Assembly: GCA_017644185.1 (NCBI GenBank)
Contig: JAEPMA010000002.1
Location: 1 to 64,000, forward strand
Direction of reading: 5' to 3'
Source of the DNA: Rhodospirillales bacterium
GTDB taxonomy: Bacteria; Pseudomonadota; Alphaproteobacteria; Rhodospirillales; Casp-alpha2
DNA: 64,000 nucleotides
The position numbers were made by a program, and so were the translations under genes. The notes under the pieces are model-generated. The model was not told the origin of the DNA, ran no database searches, and saw only the letters and a program-made list of their open reading frames with translations. Position 1 is the stretch's first letter. Each line of letters starts with the position of its first letter. Shown here piece by piece: positions 36,295-43,574 of this stretch.

Positions 36295-37551
36295 ATGGCC
36301 GCCATAAGCCGCCGCGAGCACCGATCGACCGTCATCTGGCCCGGCTTCGTCGATGCCCTGGCCACATTGTTGATGGTCATCATCTTCCTGTTGCTAATCT
36401 TCGTCTTGGCGCAATTCTTTCTGGGTCAGGCATTGTCCGGACGCGACAAAGCCTTAAAGGCGCTCGAGAGCGATCTAAGCGAACTCTCCAAAGTGCTGGC
36501 GCTGACAAAGGCTGAAAACCAGCAACTCCAGCTCGGCGTCGATAGCCTGCGCGATCAGCTCTCCGCTTCATTGGATGCGCGCGCAAATCTCGAACAGCAG
36601 TTGGCCGGACTTCGTGCGGACTACGCATCCGCCCAGGCGGAACTGTCGCAAATGCGGGCAACGGCCAAAGCCGACAAGGAAGCCATCGACCGCCAGCTGT
36701 CCGAAATCGCCGATCTGAGCGGTGACGTCGCTGCGCTCAAGGCACTCAAGGAAGAGCTGGAAAAAGAAGTTTCGCAGCTTTCGTTCCGCGCCGCAGAGGC
36801 CGAAAAGCAGCGCGACGAATTGGAGAAATCGCTGGCTGAAACGACGCAGAACCTGACCAGCATCGAGAAACAGCGTGACGAATTGAAGGTCGGCCTCGCC
36901 GAAAAGGAAGAGATCGCCGATAGTGCCCGGGCACAGTTGGCTTTGATGAACAAACAGATGGCGGCCCTCCGCCAACAACTCGATACGCTCAACGCCGCCC
37001 TCGATGCCGCGGAAGCGGAAGCCAAAAAGAAAGACGTGCAGATCAAATCGCTCGGCCAGCGGCTCAATGCCGCGCTGGCGTCGAAGGTGCAGGAACTGTC
37101 ACGCTACCGGTCCGAATTCTTCGGCAGGCTGCGTCAGGTCATCGGCAACCGCGACGACGTCCGCATCGTCGGCGACCGGTTTGTGCTGCAATCCGAACTG
37201 CTGTTCGCCAAGGGCTCAGCTGACCTGGGTGAAGGCGGAAGGCGAGAACTGGGAAAACTTGCGACCACGCTGTTGGAGATCGCCATCAAGATGCCGGAGG
37301 ATATCGACTGGATTCTGCGCATCGACGGCCACACCGATTCCGACCCGATATCGACCGCGCAGTTTCCGTCCAACTGGGAGCTTTCGACGGCCCGGGCACT
37401 ATCCGTCGTTCATTATCTGGTTAGCGAAGGTATTCCCGCCAAGCGCCTCGCCGCGACCGGCTTTGGGGAGTATTATCCGATCGCGACCGGCGAGACCGAA
37501 GCCGCAAAGGCCAAGAACCGCCGCATCGAATTGAAGTTCACGCAGCGCTAG
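36295..37551 (+). CDS. MotB-like/OmpA-domain protein with long coiled coil
   Basis: A 418-residue partner of the channel protein. A basic N-terminus is followed by one membrane helix (about 17-44) with Asp20 in WPGFVDALATLLMVIIF, placed like the proton-accepting Asp of MotB. Residues about 50-265 are long coiled coil rich in Glu, Leu and Gln. The C-terminal OmpA/MotB domain (about 285-418) has DGHTDSDPIS and the NRRIELKF end. It would anchor the channel to peptidoglycan at a distance set by the coiled coil. Confidence 0.85.
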   Translation: MAAISRREHRSTVIWPGFVDALATLLMVIIFLLLIFVLAQFFLGQALSGRDKALKALESDLSELSKVLALTKAENQQLQLGVDSLRDQLSASLDARANLEQQLAGLRADYASAQAELSQMRATAKADKEAIDRQLSEIADLSGDVAALKALKEELEKEVSQLSFRAAEAEKQRDELEKSLAETTQNLTSIEKQRDELKVGLAEKEEIADSARAQLALMNKQMAALRQQLDTLNAALDAAEAEAKKKDVQIKSLGQRLNAALASKVQELSRYRSEFFGRLRQVIGNRDDVRIVGDRFVLQSELLFAKGSADLGEGGRRELGKLATTLLEIAIKMPEDIDWILRIDGHTDSDPISTAQFPSNWELSTARALSVVHYLVSEGIPAKRLAATGFGEYYPIATGETEAAKAKNRRIELKFTQR

Positions 37552-37560
37552 CCCCCGAAC

Positions 37561-38739
37561 ATGCCTGTCCTGTTTCTCATTGTCGTCGTCGACCTGATCG
37601 GGTTCGGGATCATCATCCCGCTGCTGCCATTTTATGCGGAGCATTATCAAGCGAGTCCCGCCGAGGTGGGCCTGTTGATGGCCGTCTATTCGGCTGCGCA
37701 GTTCATCTCCGCACCTTTCTGGGGCAGGTTGAGTGACCGGGTGGGCCGGCGCCCGGTTTTGCTCGGCACCATCTTCGCAGCGTCGCTATCATACGTTTGG
37801 TTGGGGTTTGCGGACACCCTGATCACCCTCTTCGCGGCCCGCGCCGTCGGTGGCTTAATGGCAGGGAACATATCGACCGCCTTCGCCTATGCGGCCGACG
37901 TCACGACCAAGGAGAACCGCGCGAAGGGAATGGGGATGATCGGGGCCGCGTTTTCGATCGGCTTCATCCTCGGCCCGGCAGTCGGTGGCCTGCTCGCCGG
38001 CGCCGATCCGGCCAACGCCGACTTTCGCACGCCGAGCTTTGCCGCCGCGGGTCTATCGGCTCTGGCCTGCGTGCTCGGCCTGTTTACCCTGAAAGAAAGT
38101 CTGTCCGCCGAGGCGCGCGCACGCATCGCGGGCCAGAACCGGGTCGCCCGCATGAAGGCGCTGGGCGATGCGCTGCGTACGCCCGGCATCGGCGTGCTTT
38201 TGATCCTGGCATTCCTCGCGACGTTCGTTTTCGCCGGGCTGGAATCGACCTTCGCCATGTGGTCGCGCCGCCAGTACGGCTGGGGCCCCGAACAGAACGG
38301 CTATCTATTCGCCTTTATCGGTGTATTGGCGGCCATGATCCAGGGCGGGCTTATGGGAAAACTGGCCAACAAATTCGGTGTCGAGCGGTTGATCTTCGCG
38401 GGCGCGGTGGCGCTCGCCATCGGCCTCGCCTGGATTCCGTTCACGAGTTCGGTCCCGGAGCTGGTTTGCGCGATGACCGTCGCGGCACTCGGTTTCAGCA
38501 TTACGACCCCAGCCCTCAACACCGCGATCTCGGTGCGGGGAGAGAGCGACGTCCAGGGCGGCTTAATGGGCGTAACCCGTTCTGCAACCACGCTTTCGCG
38601 GATGACCGGCCCCGCCGTGGCGGGCACGGCATTCGGATTTATCGGCCTCAATTCCCCTTATTATGCCGGCGCCGCGGTGATGGTGATCGTCGCTGCGATC
38701 GCCTTTTTCAAGCTGCTGGCCCGGCCCGGAAAACCCTGA
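37561..38739 (+). CDS. MFS transporter, TetA-like
   Basis: A 392-residue, 12-helix major facilitator protein. The start VVVDLIGFGIIIPLLPFYA and the motif GRLSDRVGRRPVLL between helices 2 and 3 match the TetA/TCR drug:H+ antiporter group. The substrate is unknown, and a resistance role cannot be assumed since such genes are part of the core genome in many alphaproteobacteria. Its ATG lies nine bases after the MotB-like stop. Confidence 0.85.
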   Translation: MPVLFLIVVVDLIGFGIIIPLLPFYAEHYQASPAEVGLLMAVYSAAQFISAPFWGRLSDRVGRRPVLLGTIFAASLSYVWLGFADTLITLFAARAVGGLMAGNISTAFAYAADVTTKENRAKGMGMIGAAFSIGFILGPAVGGLLAGADPANADFRTPSFAAAGLSALACVLGLFTLKESLSAEARARIAGQNRVARMKALGDALRTPGIGVLLILAFLATFVFAGLESTFAMWSRRQYGWGPEQNGYLFAFIGVLAAMIQGGLMGKLANKFGVERLIFAGAVALAIGLAWIPFTSSVPELVCAMTVAALGFSITTPALNTAISVRGESDVQGGLMGVTRSATTLSRMTGPAVAGTAFGFIGLNSPYYAGAAVMVIVAAIAFFKLLARPGKP

Positions 38740-38821
38740 ATTAACGCCCCCTCAACAGGAGGCTTGAAACCGGCGCGGCGACTATGTATAAGGCCCGCCT
38801 GTTTGAAGCGGAGCGAAAGCC

Positions 38822-39046
38822 ATGAAGAAAGACACGCACCCGGAATATCACGAGATCACGGTCCAGATGACCGATGGGACGACATTTACGACGCGCTCGA
38901 CCTGGGGCAGCCCCGGCGATACGCTCAAGCTCGACGTTGACCCGACGTCACACCCGGCCTGGACCGGTGTGCACCGTCTGCTGGACAGCGGCGGCCAGCT
39001 CGCGAAGTTCAACAAGCGGTTCTCGGGCATCGGCCTGAAAAACTAA
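38822..39046 (+). CDS. rpmE: 50S ribosomal protein L31
   Basis: A 74-residue L31. It begins [19 protein letters not shown] and has no cysteines, so it is the zinc-free (C-minus) type. The tail FNKRFSGIG is the conserved end. A good rho-independent terminator follows at 39070-39104. It comes after the motor-like cluster and the MFS gene. Confidence 0.95.
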   Translation: MKKDTHPEYHEITVQMTDGTTFTTRSTWGSPGDTLKLDVDPTSHPAWTGVHRLLDSGGQLAKFNKRFSGIGLKN

Positions 39047-39069
39047 TTCAGCGTTGTTATAACGCAAAG

Positions 39070-39104
39070 AACGCCCCTCCGGCTTCCCGGTGGGGCGTTT
39101 TTTT
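39070..39104 (+). terminator. Rho-independent terminator after rpmE
   Basis: The stem AACGCCCC (39070-39077) and GGGGCGTT (39092-39099), with a 14-base loop, is followed by a run of T (39098-39104). Confidence 0.9.
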
Positions 39105-39293
39105 ATCGCGCACGGTGCAAGCTATTCCGGGCCATCCGCAGATGAATATTGCATTGCAAAATCAAATTGTTATCAGAATCTGATTTTGGTATCCTGATCA
39201 ACGGGAGCGATCGAATCGTTCGTTGGGGGACGAGGTTCGGTCGATGTGTGATGAGCGGTCGCGGCGCAAGCGGTGTCCGTGTGGAGGTTTGGC

Positions 39294-41099
39294 GTGCCCG
39301 GGATTACTCAGTTCGAGGTCCAGGTTCAGCAGGGTCAGCGGTGGAGCATTCATGCTCAATTCGGCTCCTTTCAGAAGGAAGCCGCAGTTGAGGAAGCTCG
39401 CGGCCTCGAACGCATGCCCGGCATCAGCGCGGTTAAGGTCGTCCGCGAGGTCTATGACCCCGACCGGGGCACATCGCAGGAATTCGTGATTTACAAAAGC
39501 GCCGGCGTCAAAACGCTGGACCCTCACGAAACCGACGCCACAAGCACCGCCGACGCGAAGAAAAGCTGGTCCGACGAAGAGGACGATGGCGACGCCTCGG
39601 ACGAGGAACTGTCCAACGCATTCTCGTCACTCACCGACGACGACGCCCATGCCCGCCGGAAGAAAGCCGCAGGTAAGCAGAAAGAAAGCACGCTGACTTT
39701 GGTCATCGTGAAACTGTTGATGGTGGCCCTGATCAGCTTAACCATCGCCGGTTTCTTCACCTTCATGGCGTCGAGCCTGATCAGCGGCAAGGTGCTGTTC
39801 GGCACGACGATGAAGGGTAATGCGGAATCCAACGTACTCTTCGTCGTATTCGTCGGCACATTCCTTTTGTCGGCGCTGATGATGGCGTCGAGCCTGCTGA
39901 AGAAGACGACAATCAAGGAAAACAAAAGCAAACCCCTTTTCCAGCCGAAGGCCGCTCAAGCGCCCCGCAAGGTCAAGAAGGTCAAGAAGAAGAAACGCAA
40001 AAAGCGGCCGCAGCCTGGCCGGGATATAGATGGGGAAGCCCGCGCCGGCAGCACCGCTGCCGACGACGACGCCGCGAACGAACGGCTGCGGAACGAAATG
40101 GGCGGCGACAAACCCGACGACGCGGCTGGCACCGCACCACCAGGCCCCGAAGCCAAGGGCACGCCCGGCCTCTCCCCGAAAGAAGAGAAACAAAAGGCCT
40201 TCATGATGAAGGCGCTGGGGAGCGCGCTTGAAGGATCCAGCTTCAACAAAGAGAAGCTCGACAACTTCAACAAGTTCGGCGTCAACCTTTGGGTCGCGGG
40301 CGCGACCGAAGCCCTGATGCAAAGCCGGGGTATCGACCAAAAGGCGGCCAACCGCATCCTCGCCGACAGCGTGCAGGTGCTGGGGTATAAAAAATCCCAC
40401 GCCGAGAATTTCGCCGGGAAATACGAGGAATATCTGCTGCAGGACAGCCGCTACATGCAGATGTTCCAGGCTGGGCGCAATGCCATGAACACCTACATGA
40501 CCGACGAAGGCCAGATCTCCCGCCATATGGATCAGGCGCTCGGGGAGTGGAATAAACCCAAACAGAAAGAAGAGCAGCCGCGCGTCATCACCGTGCTGTT
40601 CACTGACATCGCGGGCTCGACCGCGATGACCCAGGAACTTGGCGATGCCGGGGCACAGGAAGTGGTCCGCGCCCACAACCGCGTCGTCCGCGAGGCGCTG
40701 ACACAGTTCCGTGGACGCGAGGTCAAACACACGGGCGACGGCATCATGGCGTCATTCGAGCAAGCCTCCGACAGCGTCCAAGCGGCGATCATGATGCAGC
40801 AAGGGGCGACCGCACACACCCAGGCGAACCCGAACCTGCCGCTCTATCTCAAGATCGGGATTAACGCAGGCGAGCCGATCCAGGAAGACAACGACCTGTT
40901 CGGCTCGACCGTGCAGATGTCGGCACGCGTCGTCGACAAGGCCCAGAAAGGCGAGATTTTCGTGACCGACGTAGTCAAGGGTATCTGCTCGGGCAAATCG
41001 TACCGCTTCGTCAACCGGGGCGGCTACGAAATGAAGGGCTTCGACGGCCCTGTCACCCTCTGGGAAGTCGACTGGCGTCGGGCGCAGGCCGCGGAATAA
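39294..41099 (+). CDS. Membrane-anchored class III adenylate/guanylate cyclase
   Basis: A 601-residue predicted nucleotide cyclase. Residues about 1-85 form a small alpha/beta N-terminal domain, then an acidic linker, two membrane helices (about 140-165 and 180-202), a very basic segment (KKVKKKKRKKRPQPG), an acidic/Ala linker, and a helical region. The C-terminal catalytic domain (about 430-600) keeps FTDIAGST and HTGDGIMASF (both metal Asp), the Lys before HTGD, and FGSTVQMSARVV. I chose GTG 39294, which has GGAGG seven bases upstream. Whether it makes cAMP or cGMP cannot be decided here. Confidence 0.85.
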   Translation: MPGITQFEVQVQQGQRWSIHAQFGSFQKEAAVEEARGLERMPGISAVKVVREVYDPDRGTSQEFVIYKSAGVKTLDPHETDATSTADAKKSWSDEEDDGDASDEELSNAFSSLTDDDAHARRKKAAGKQKESTLTLVIVKLLMVALISLTIAGFFTFMASSLISGKVLFGTTMKGNAESNVLFVVFVGTFLLSALMMASSLLKKTTIKENKSKPLFQPKAAQAPRKVKKVKKKKRKKRPQPGRDIDGEARAGSTAADDDAANERLRNEMGGDKPDDAAGTAPPGPEAKGTPGLSPKEEKQKAFMMKALGSALEGSSFNKEKLDNFNKFGVNLWVAGATEALMQSRGIDQKAANRILADSVQVLGYKKSHAENFAGKYEEYLLQDSRYMQMFQAGRNAMNTYMTDEGQISRHMDQALGEWNKPKQKEEQPRVITVLFTDIAGSTAMTQELGDAGAQEVVRAHNRVVREALTQFRGREVKHTGDGIMASFEQASDSVQAAIMMQQGATAHTQANPNLPLYLKIGINAGEPIQEDNDLFGSTVQMSARVVDKAQKGEIFVTDVVKGICSGKSYRFVNRGGYEMKGFDGPVTLWEVDWRRAQAAE

Positions 41100-41150
41100 C
41101 AACGGCGCAGGCCGCAGAGTAACAAGAGCGCAAGCCGTGGAATAACGGGC
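41082..41150 (+). repeat. 23-bp tandem repeat, three copies, spanning the cyclase stop
   Basis: Copies begin at 41082, 41105 and 41128 (core GCGCAGGCCGCGGAATAACA with a few changes). The cyclase stop codon lies in the first copy. Because 23 is not a multiple of three, the TAA of each copy falls in a different frame, giving stops in all three frames. It probably arose by slippage or duplication. Confidence 0.8.
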
Positions 41151-41172
41151 TTAAAATTTTTCGCCCCTGCCC

Positions 41173-41200
41173 CTTGCAGGGCTCATCACCAGGACTATTT
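41173..41200 (+). promoter_or_regulatory. Sigma-32-like heat-shock promoter of hsp20
   Basis: CTTGCA (41173-41178) is separated by 16 bases from CTATTT (41195-41200), resembling alphaproteobacterial RpoH promoters (CTTGAA / CYTAT-T). It would start a leader of about 120 bases ahead of hsp20. Confidence 0.5.
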
Positions 41201-41212
41201 CACTTTTGGAAA

Positions 41213-41330
41213 GGGCAAATGCCATTTGGGTTTGCCCTGTTTAACGGAGCCCGGCTCGGGGCCGTGACACGCAGCTCAGGCAAATTCCTGGGCGGGCTCA
41301 TGGATCAAATCGCTCAAAGGAGGATTTGCT
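41213..41330 (+). promoter_or_regulatory. ROSE-like RNA thermometer in the hsp20 leader
   Basis: The leader has a perfect 5' hairpin, AGGGCAAA (41212-41219) with TTTGCCCT (41231-41238). Its 3' hairpin pairs GCAAAT-CCT (41280-41289, one bulged T at 41286) with AGGATTTGC (41321-41329), covering part of the ribosome site AAGGAGG (41317-41323) and reaching to the base before the ATG. A bulged, weak helix over the ribosome site of a small heat-shock gene is the hallmark of ROSE thermometers, known for rhizobial hsp20 genes. Confidence 0.6.
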
Positions 41331-41786
41331 ATGCGTACGATCGATTTTTCTCCCCTTTTCCGTCATTCCGTCGGCTTCGACCGCATGCAGCGTCTCTTGG
41401 ACGCGGCGGCGCAGACCGAACAGAACAACGCCTACCCGCCCTATAACATCGAGCAACTCGGCGAGAACGGGTACCAGATCACCCTTGCCGTTGCCGGGTT
41501 CTCGGACGATGACATCGACATCACGCTCACCGACCGCACGCTTGTCGTTTCCGGCAAGATGAACGAAGGCAGCGAAGAGCGCACGTATCTCCATCGCGGG
41601 ATCGCCGGCCGCGCATTTGAGCGCCGCTTCGAGCTTGCCGACCATATCCAGGTGAAGGGTGCGAAGCTTGAAAACGGCCTTCTCCACGTCGCGCTTGAAC
41701 GCGTCGTGCCGGAAAGCGAGAAGCCGCGCAAGATTGAGATTGCCGCCGGCGAAGGCGCCAAGGCCATCGAACAAAAGGCCGCCTGA
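41331..41786 (+). CDS. Small heat-shock protein Hsp20 (IbpA-like)
   Basis: A 151-residue ATP-independent chaperone that holds unfolding proteins. It begins MRTIDFSPLFRHSVGFDR, as IbpA-type proteins do; the alpha-crystallin domain spans about 36-130 with AGFSDDDIDITL, the dimerisation loop region and ENGLLHVALER. The C-terminal I-x-I-like motif is KIEIAAGE. Strong AAGGAGG upstream; sigma-32-like promoter and thermometer-like leader precede it and a terminator follows, so it is a single-gene unit. Confidence 0.95.
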   Translation: MRTIDFSPLFRHSVGFDRMQRLLDAAAQTEQNNAYPPYNIEQLGENGYQITLAVAGFSDDDIDITLTDRTLVVSGKMNEGSEERTYLHRGIAGRAFERRFELADHIQVKGAKLENGLLHVALERVVPESEKPRKIEIAAGEGAKAIEQKAA

Positions 41787-41807
41787 CTTAAGCGTTAGCT
41801 GAGAGAG

Positions 41808-41844
41808 AAAGGGCGCGGCCCGAAGAGGGGCGCGTCCTTTTTTT
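41808..41844 (+). terminator. Terminator after hsp20
   Basis: A 14-position stem with one mismatch and one G-T (41808-41821 with 41827-41840; AAAGGGCGCG) and a five-base loop, followed by TTTTTTT. Confidence 0.88.
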
Positions 41845-41850
41845 ATTTGT

Positions 41851-42291
41851 TTACGCGATCATTCCGTGCGCTTCGATGCGCTGACGGATGTCCGCCGGGA
41901 TCGCCATCGACTTGTGGTTTTCACTGTCGACGAAAACGTGAATGAAATGCCCGGTCGATGCGGGGGCATCTTCCCCCTCCCCGAACAAAGCAATTTCGTA
42001 GGTAACGCTGGTCCCGCCGATCCGGGCCGCCCTTAAACAGGCCGTCACGGTTTCCGGAAACGACAACGAGCGGTGAAAGCGGCAGAGCGATTCAACCACG
42101 ATTGGGTAACAGGGCGCGGTCTGCCATTCGATTTCCAGCGGCCCGAGCGTAAACCGGACAACGACGGTTTCGATCATGCGGTTGTAGACGACATTGTTCA
42201 GGTGGCCGAGTTGATCGTTGTCGCCCCAGCGCGTTTCGACCTCGGTACGGTACGGGAAGTCTTCCCGCCGCCAGTTCATGTAGTCCGTCAT
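41851..42291 (-). CDS. Acyl-CoA thioesterase, 4-HBT hotdog family (copy 2)
   Basis: A 146-residue hotdog protein with TRWGDNDQLGHLNNVVYNRM, where the Asp lies in the family catalytic position, then VVESLCRFHRS and GHFIHVFVD. It is a clear paralog of the gene directly upstream over its whole length, and its ATG overlaps that gene's stop by four bases. Substrate unknown, probably acyl-CoA; the two may form mixed oligomers. Confidence 0.87.
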   Translation of the reverse strand: MTDYMNWRREDFPYRTEVETRWGDNDQLGHLNNVVYNRMIETVVVRFTLGPLEIEWQTAPCYPIVVESLCRFHRSLSFPETVTACLRAARIGGTSVTYEIALFGEGEDAPASTGHFIHVFVDSENHKSMAIPADIRQRIEAHGMIA

Positions 42292-42734
42292 TCGCCCGCC
42301 TCCGCGAGGATGGTCTCGAACGCATCGCGGATCTGTTTCGGGATGCCGACCGGCTTGTTGGTGTCGCGTTCGACAAAGACGTGGATGAAGTGACCGGCGG
42401 CACTCGCCTCTTCCTCATCGTTCTTAAATATCCCGATCTCGTAACGGACCGACGAATTCCCGAGATGCCCGATACGAAGCCCGCATTGAATCAAATCCGG
42501 ATAGGCGACCGAGCGCATGTAGTTGCAGTGGCTTTCGACGACGACACCGATGACCGGCGCGTTGTGGATATCGAGGCCGCCCTTTTCGATCAGGAAGTAA
42601 TTCACGACCGTATCGAAGTAGGAATAATACGTGACGTTGTTGACGTGACCGTAGAGGTCGTTGTCCATCCAGCGGGACTGCAGGGGCAGGAAGTATTTGT
42701 AATCCTGCCGGGTTTCCGTTTTCTGCGCCGCCAT
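42288..42734 (-). CDS. Acyl-CoA thioesterase, 4-HBT hotdog family (copy 1)
   Basis: A 148-residue hotdog thioesterase: SRWMDNDLYGHVNNVTYYSYFDTVV, VVESHCNYMRS and GHFIHVFVE. ATG 42734 has GAGGGG upstream; the frame stays open further upstream but lacks a ribosome site. It is first of a two-gene tandem with its paralog, joined by ATGA. A strong hairpin lies in its leader at 42759-42786. Confidence 0.87.
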   Translation of the reverse strand: MAAQKTETRQDYKYFLPLQSRWMDNDLYGHVNNVTYYSYFDTVVNYFLIEKGGLDIHNAPVIGVVVESHCNYMRSVAYPDLIQCGLRIGHLGNSSVRYEIGIFKNDEEEASAAGHFIHVFVERDTNKPVGIPKQIRDAFETILAEAGE

Positions 42735-42758
42735 CTTTCCCCTCTTCTCAATAACTTT

Positions 42759-42786
42759 GGGGGCCACCGGATGTCCGGTAGCCCCC
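42759..42786 (-). promoter_or_regulatory. Hairpin in the thioesterase leader
   Basis: GGGGGCCACCGGA (42759-42771) pairs with TCCGGTAGCCCCC (42774-42786) with one C-A mismatch and a tight loop. It lies 25 bases ahead of the thioesterase start, with no T-run on either strand, so it is a leader structure rather than a terminator. Function unknown. Confidence 0.45.
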
Positions 42787-42910
42787 ATGTTTAATTGCCT
42801 CAACCCTGTAAAACTCGCCAGCAATTTTTTATTTGTGGCAGAATTAAAGCGGGCGCATTGCCCTGCGTCAAGCGGGTCTTTTGCTTGATATTTTCTCACA
42901 CATGTGAACG

Positions 42911-42935
42911 AAAAAGACCGCCCCCGAAGGGGCGG
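42911..42935 (-). terminator. Rho-independent terminator, leftward
   Basis: On the minus strand CCGCCCC-TTCG-GGGGCGG (42918-42935) is followed by TCTTTTT (42911-42917). The UUCG loop and U-run are classic. No protein gene lies immediately upstream of it on this strand. Confidence 0.85.
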
Positions 42936-43020
42936 CGAGTTTTACAGGGAGGCGTCAAAGTGTGTATCGGGTGGCCCGATACCACTTCTGAAGCGTATTC
43001 TTGAGGCGTTAATTTTGATT
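42911..43020 (-). ncRNA. Candidate small RNA with anti-Shine-Dalgarno-like linker
   Basis: Read leftward, this non-coding stretch shows a perfect stem-loop GTATCGGG-CCA-CCCGATAC (42964-42982), a single-stranded linker containing GCCTCCCTG, and a rho-independent terminator (42911-42935). No minus-strand gene ends here, so the terminator needs its own transcript. Hairpin, CCUCC-type linker and terminator resemble alphaproteobacterial CCUCC-motif sRNAs. The 5' end is a guess and no clear promoter is seen. Confidence 0.4.
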
Positions 43021-43081
43021 TAATATCTAGCCGTGTAGGCAATAGCGATTCTCGGCCATTTCGGCCGTGCAAGGAGACGAT

Positions 43082-43294
43082 TTGCTACCTGTTTGGGCCG
43101 CCTGGACGATCCTGATCGTCGGTTTTCTGCTTCCCATCCTGCATGTCGTGCTGAGCCCGTCCGCGGGCCCGTGGCGCATGCCGCCGGGCTCCCGCTGCCC
43201 GTTCAGCCCGCGCATCGGCTGGCTTGTGATCGTGCTGTTTCTGGGCCCGATAGGCTGGATCATGTTCATGACCCGACGGGGCCGGCGGGGATGA
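43082..43294 (+). CDS. Small membrane protein, PLD-nuclease N-terminal-like
   Basis: A 70-residue protein with two hydrophobic helices (about 4-24 and 46-64) and a basic end (MTRRGRRG). The second helix and tail (GWLVIVLFLGPIGWIMFMTR) resemble the stand-alone PLDc_N family, whose role is unknown. I chose TTG 43082 because AAGGAG lies six bases upstream; a GTG at 43067 would put that ribosome site inside the gene. It converges with the DUF1192 gene, with three bases between the stops. Confidence 0.65.
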   Translation: MLPVWAAWTILIVGFLLPILHVVLSPSAGPWRMPPGSRCPFSPRIGWLVIVLFLGPIGWIMFMTRRGRRG

Positions 43295-43297
43295 CCG

Positions 43298-43480
43298 CTA
43301 GCGCTTGAAGACCGATTCCGCGCCCTGGCGGGCAGCCTCCTTGAGCTTGATGGCGCTCCGCACACGTTCGATCTCGGTTTCCAGTTCCTCGATGTACTCA
43401 CCGAGGGCCTCGATCGACATCACGTCGAGATCTTTCTTCGGTGCCTGCTTGTTCTTTGGTTCCAGATCGTCAGTATCCAT
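43298..43480 (-). CDS. DUF1192 family protein
   Basis: A 60-residue acidic protein with the DUF1192 helix (MSIEALGEYIEELETEIERV then SAIKLKEAARQGAESVFK). The ATG at 43480 has GGGAGGGG just upstream. DUF1192 genes lie divergently next to quinone-oxidoreductase and DUF1013 genes across alphaproteobacteria, as here. Function unknown; it is probably a short coiled coil. Confidence 0.85.
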   Translation of the reverse strand: MDTDDLEPKNKQAPKKDLDVMSIEALGEYIEELETEIERVRSAIKLKEAARQGAESVFKR

Positions 43481-43574
43481 CTGCCCCTCCCCATTGCCGG
43501 GGCGGAATGTTAAAAGAGACCCGGCCTTGGAAACAAGCCCCGCCAACGACCATCACTGACTGAGAAGCGAAAAC

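Noticed and set aside
34058..37551. Interpretation as a Zorya anti-phage system
   Set aside because: Only the ZorA/ZorB-like architecture is present; there is no ZorC/D/E-type gene, and the neighbours (efp, IMPase, rpmE) are housekeeping genes.
37561..38739. Tetracycline-resistance gene
   Set aside because: Only subgroup similarity to TetA; no TetR partner or mobile context, so a resistance call is not supported.
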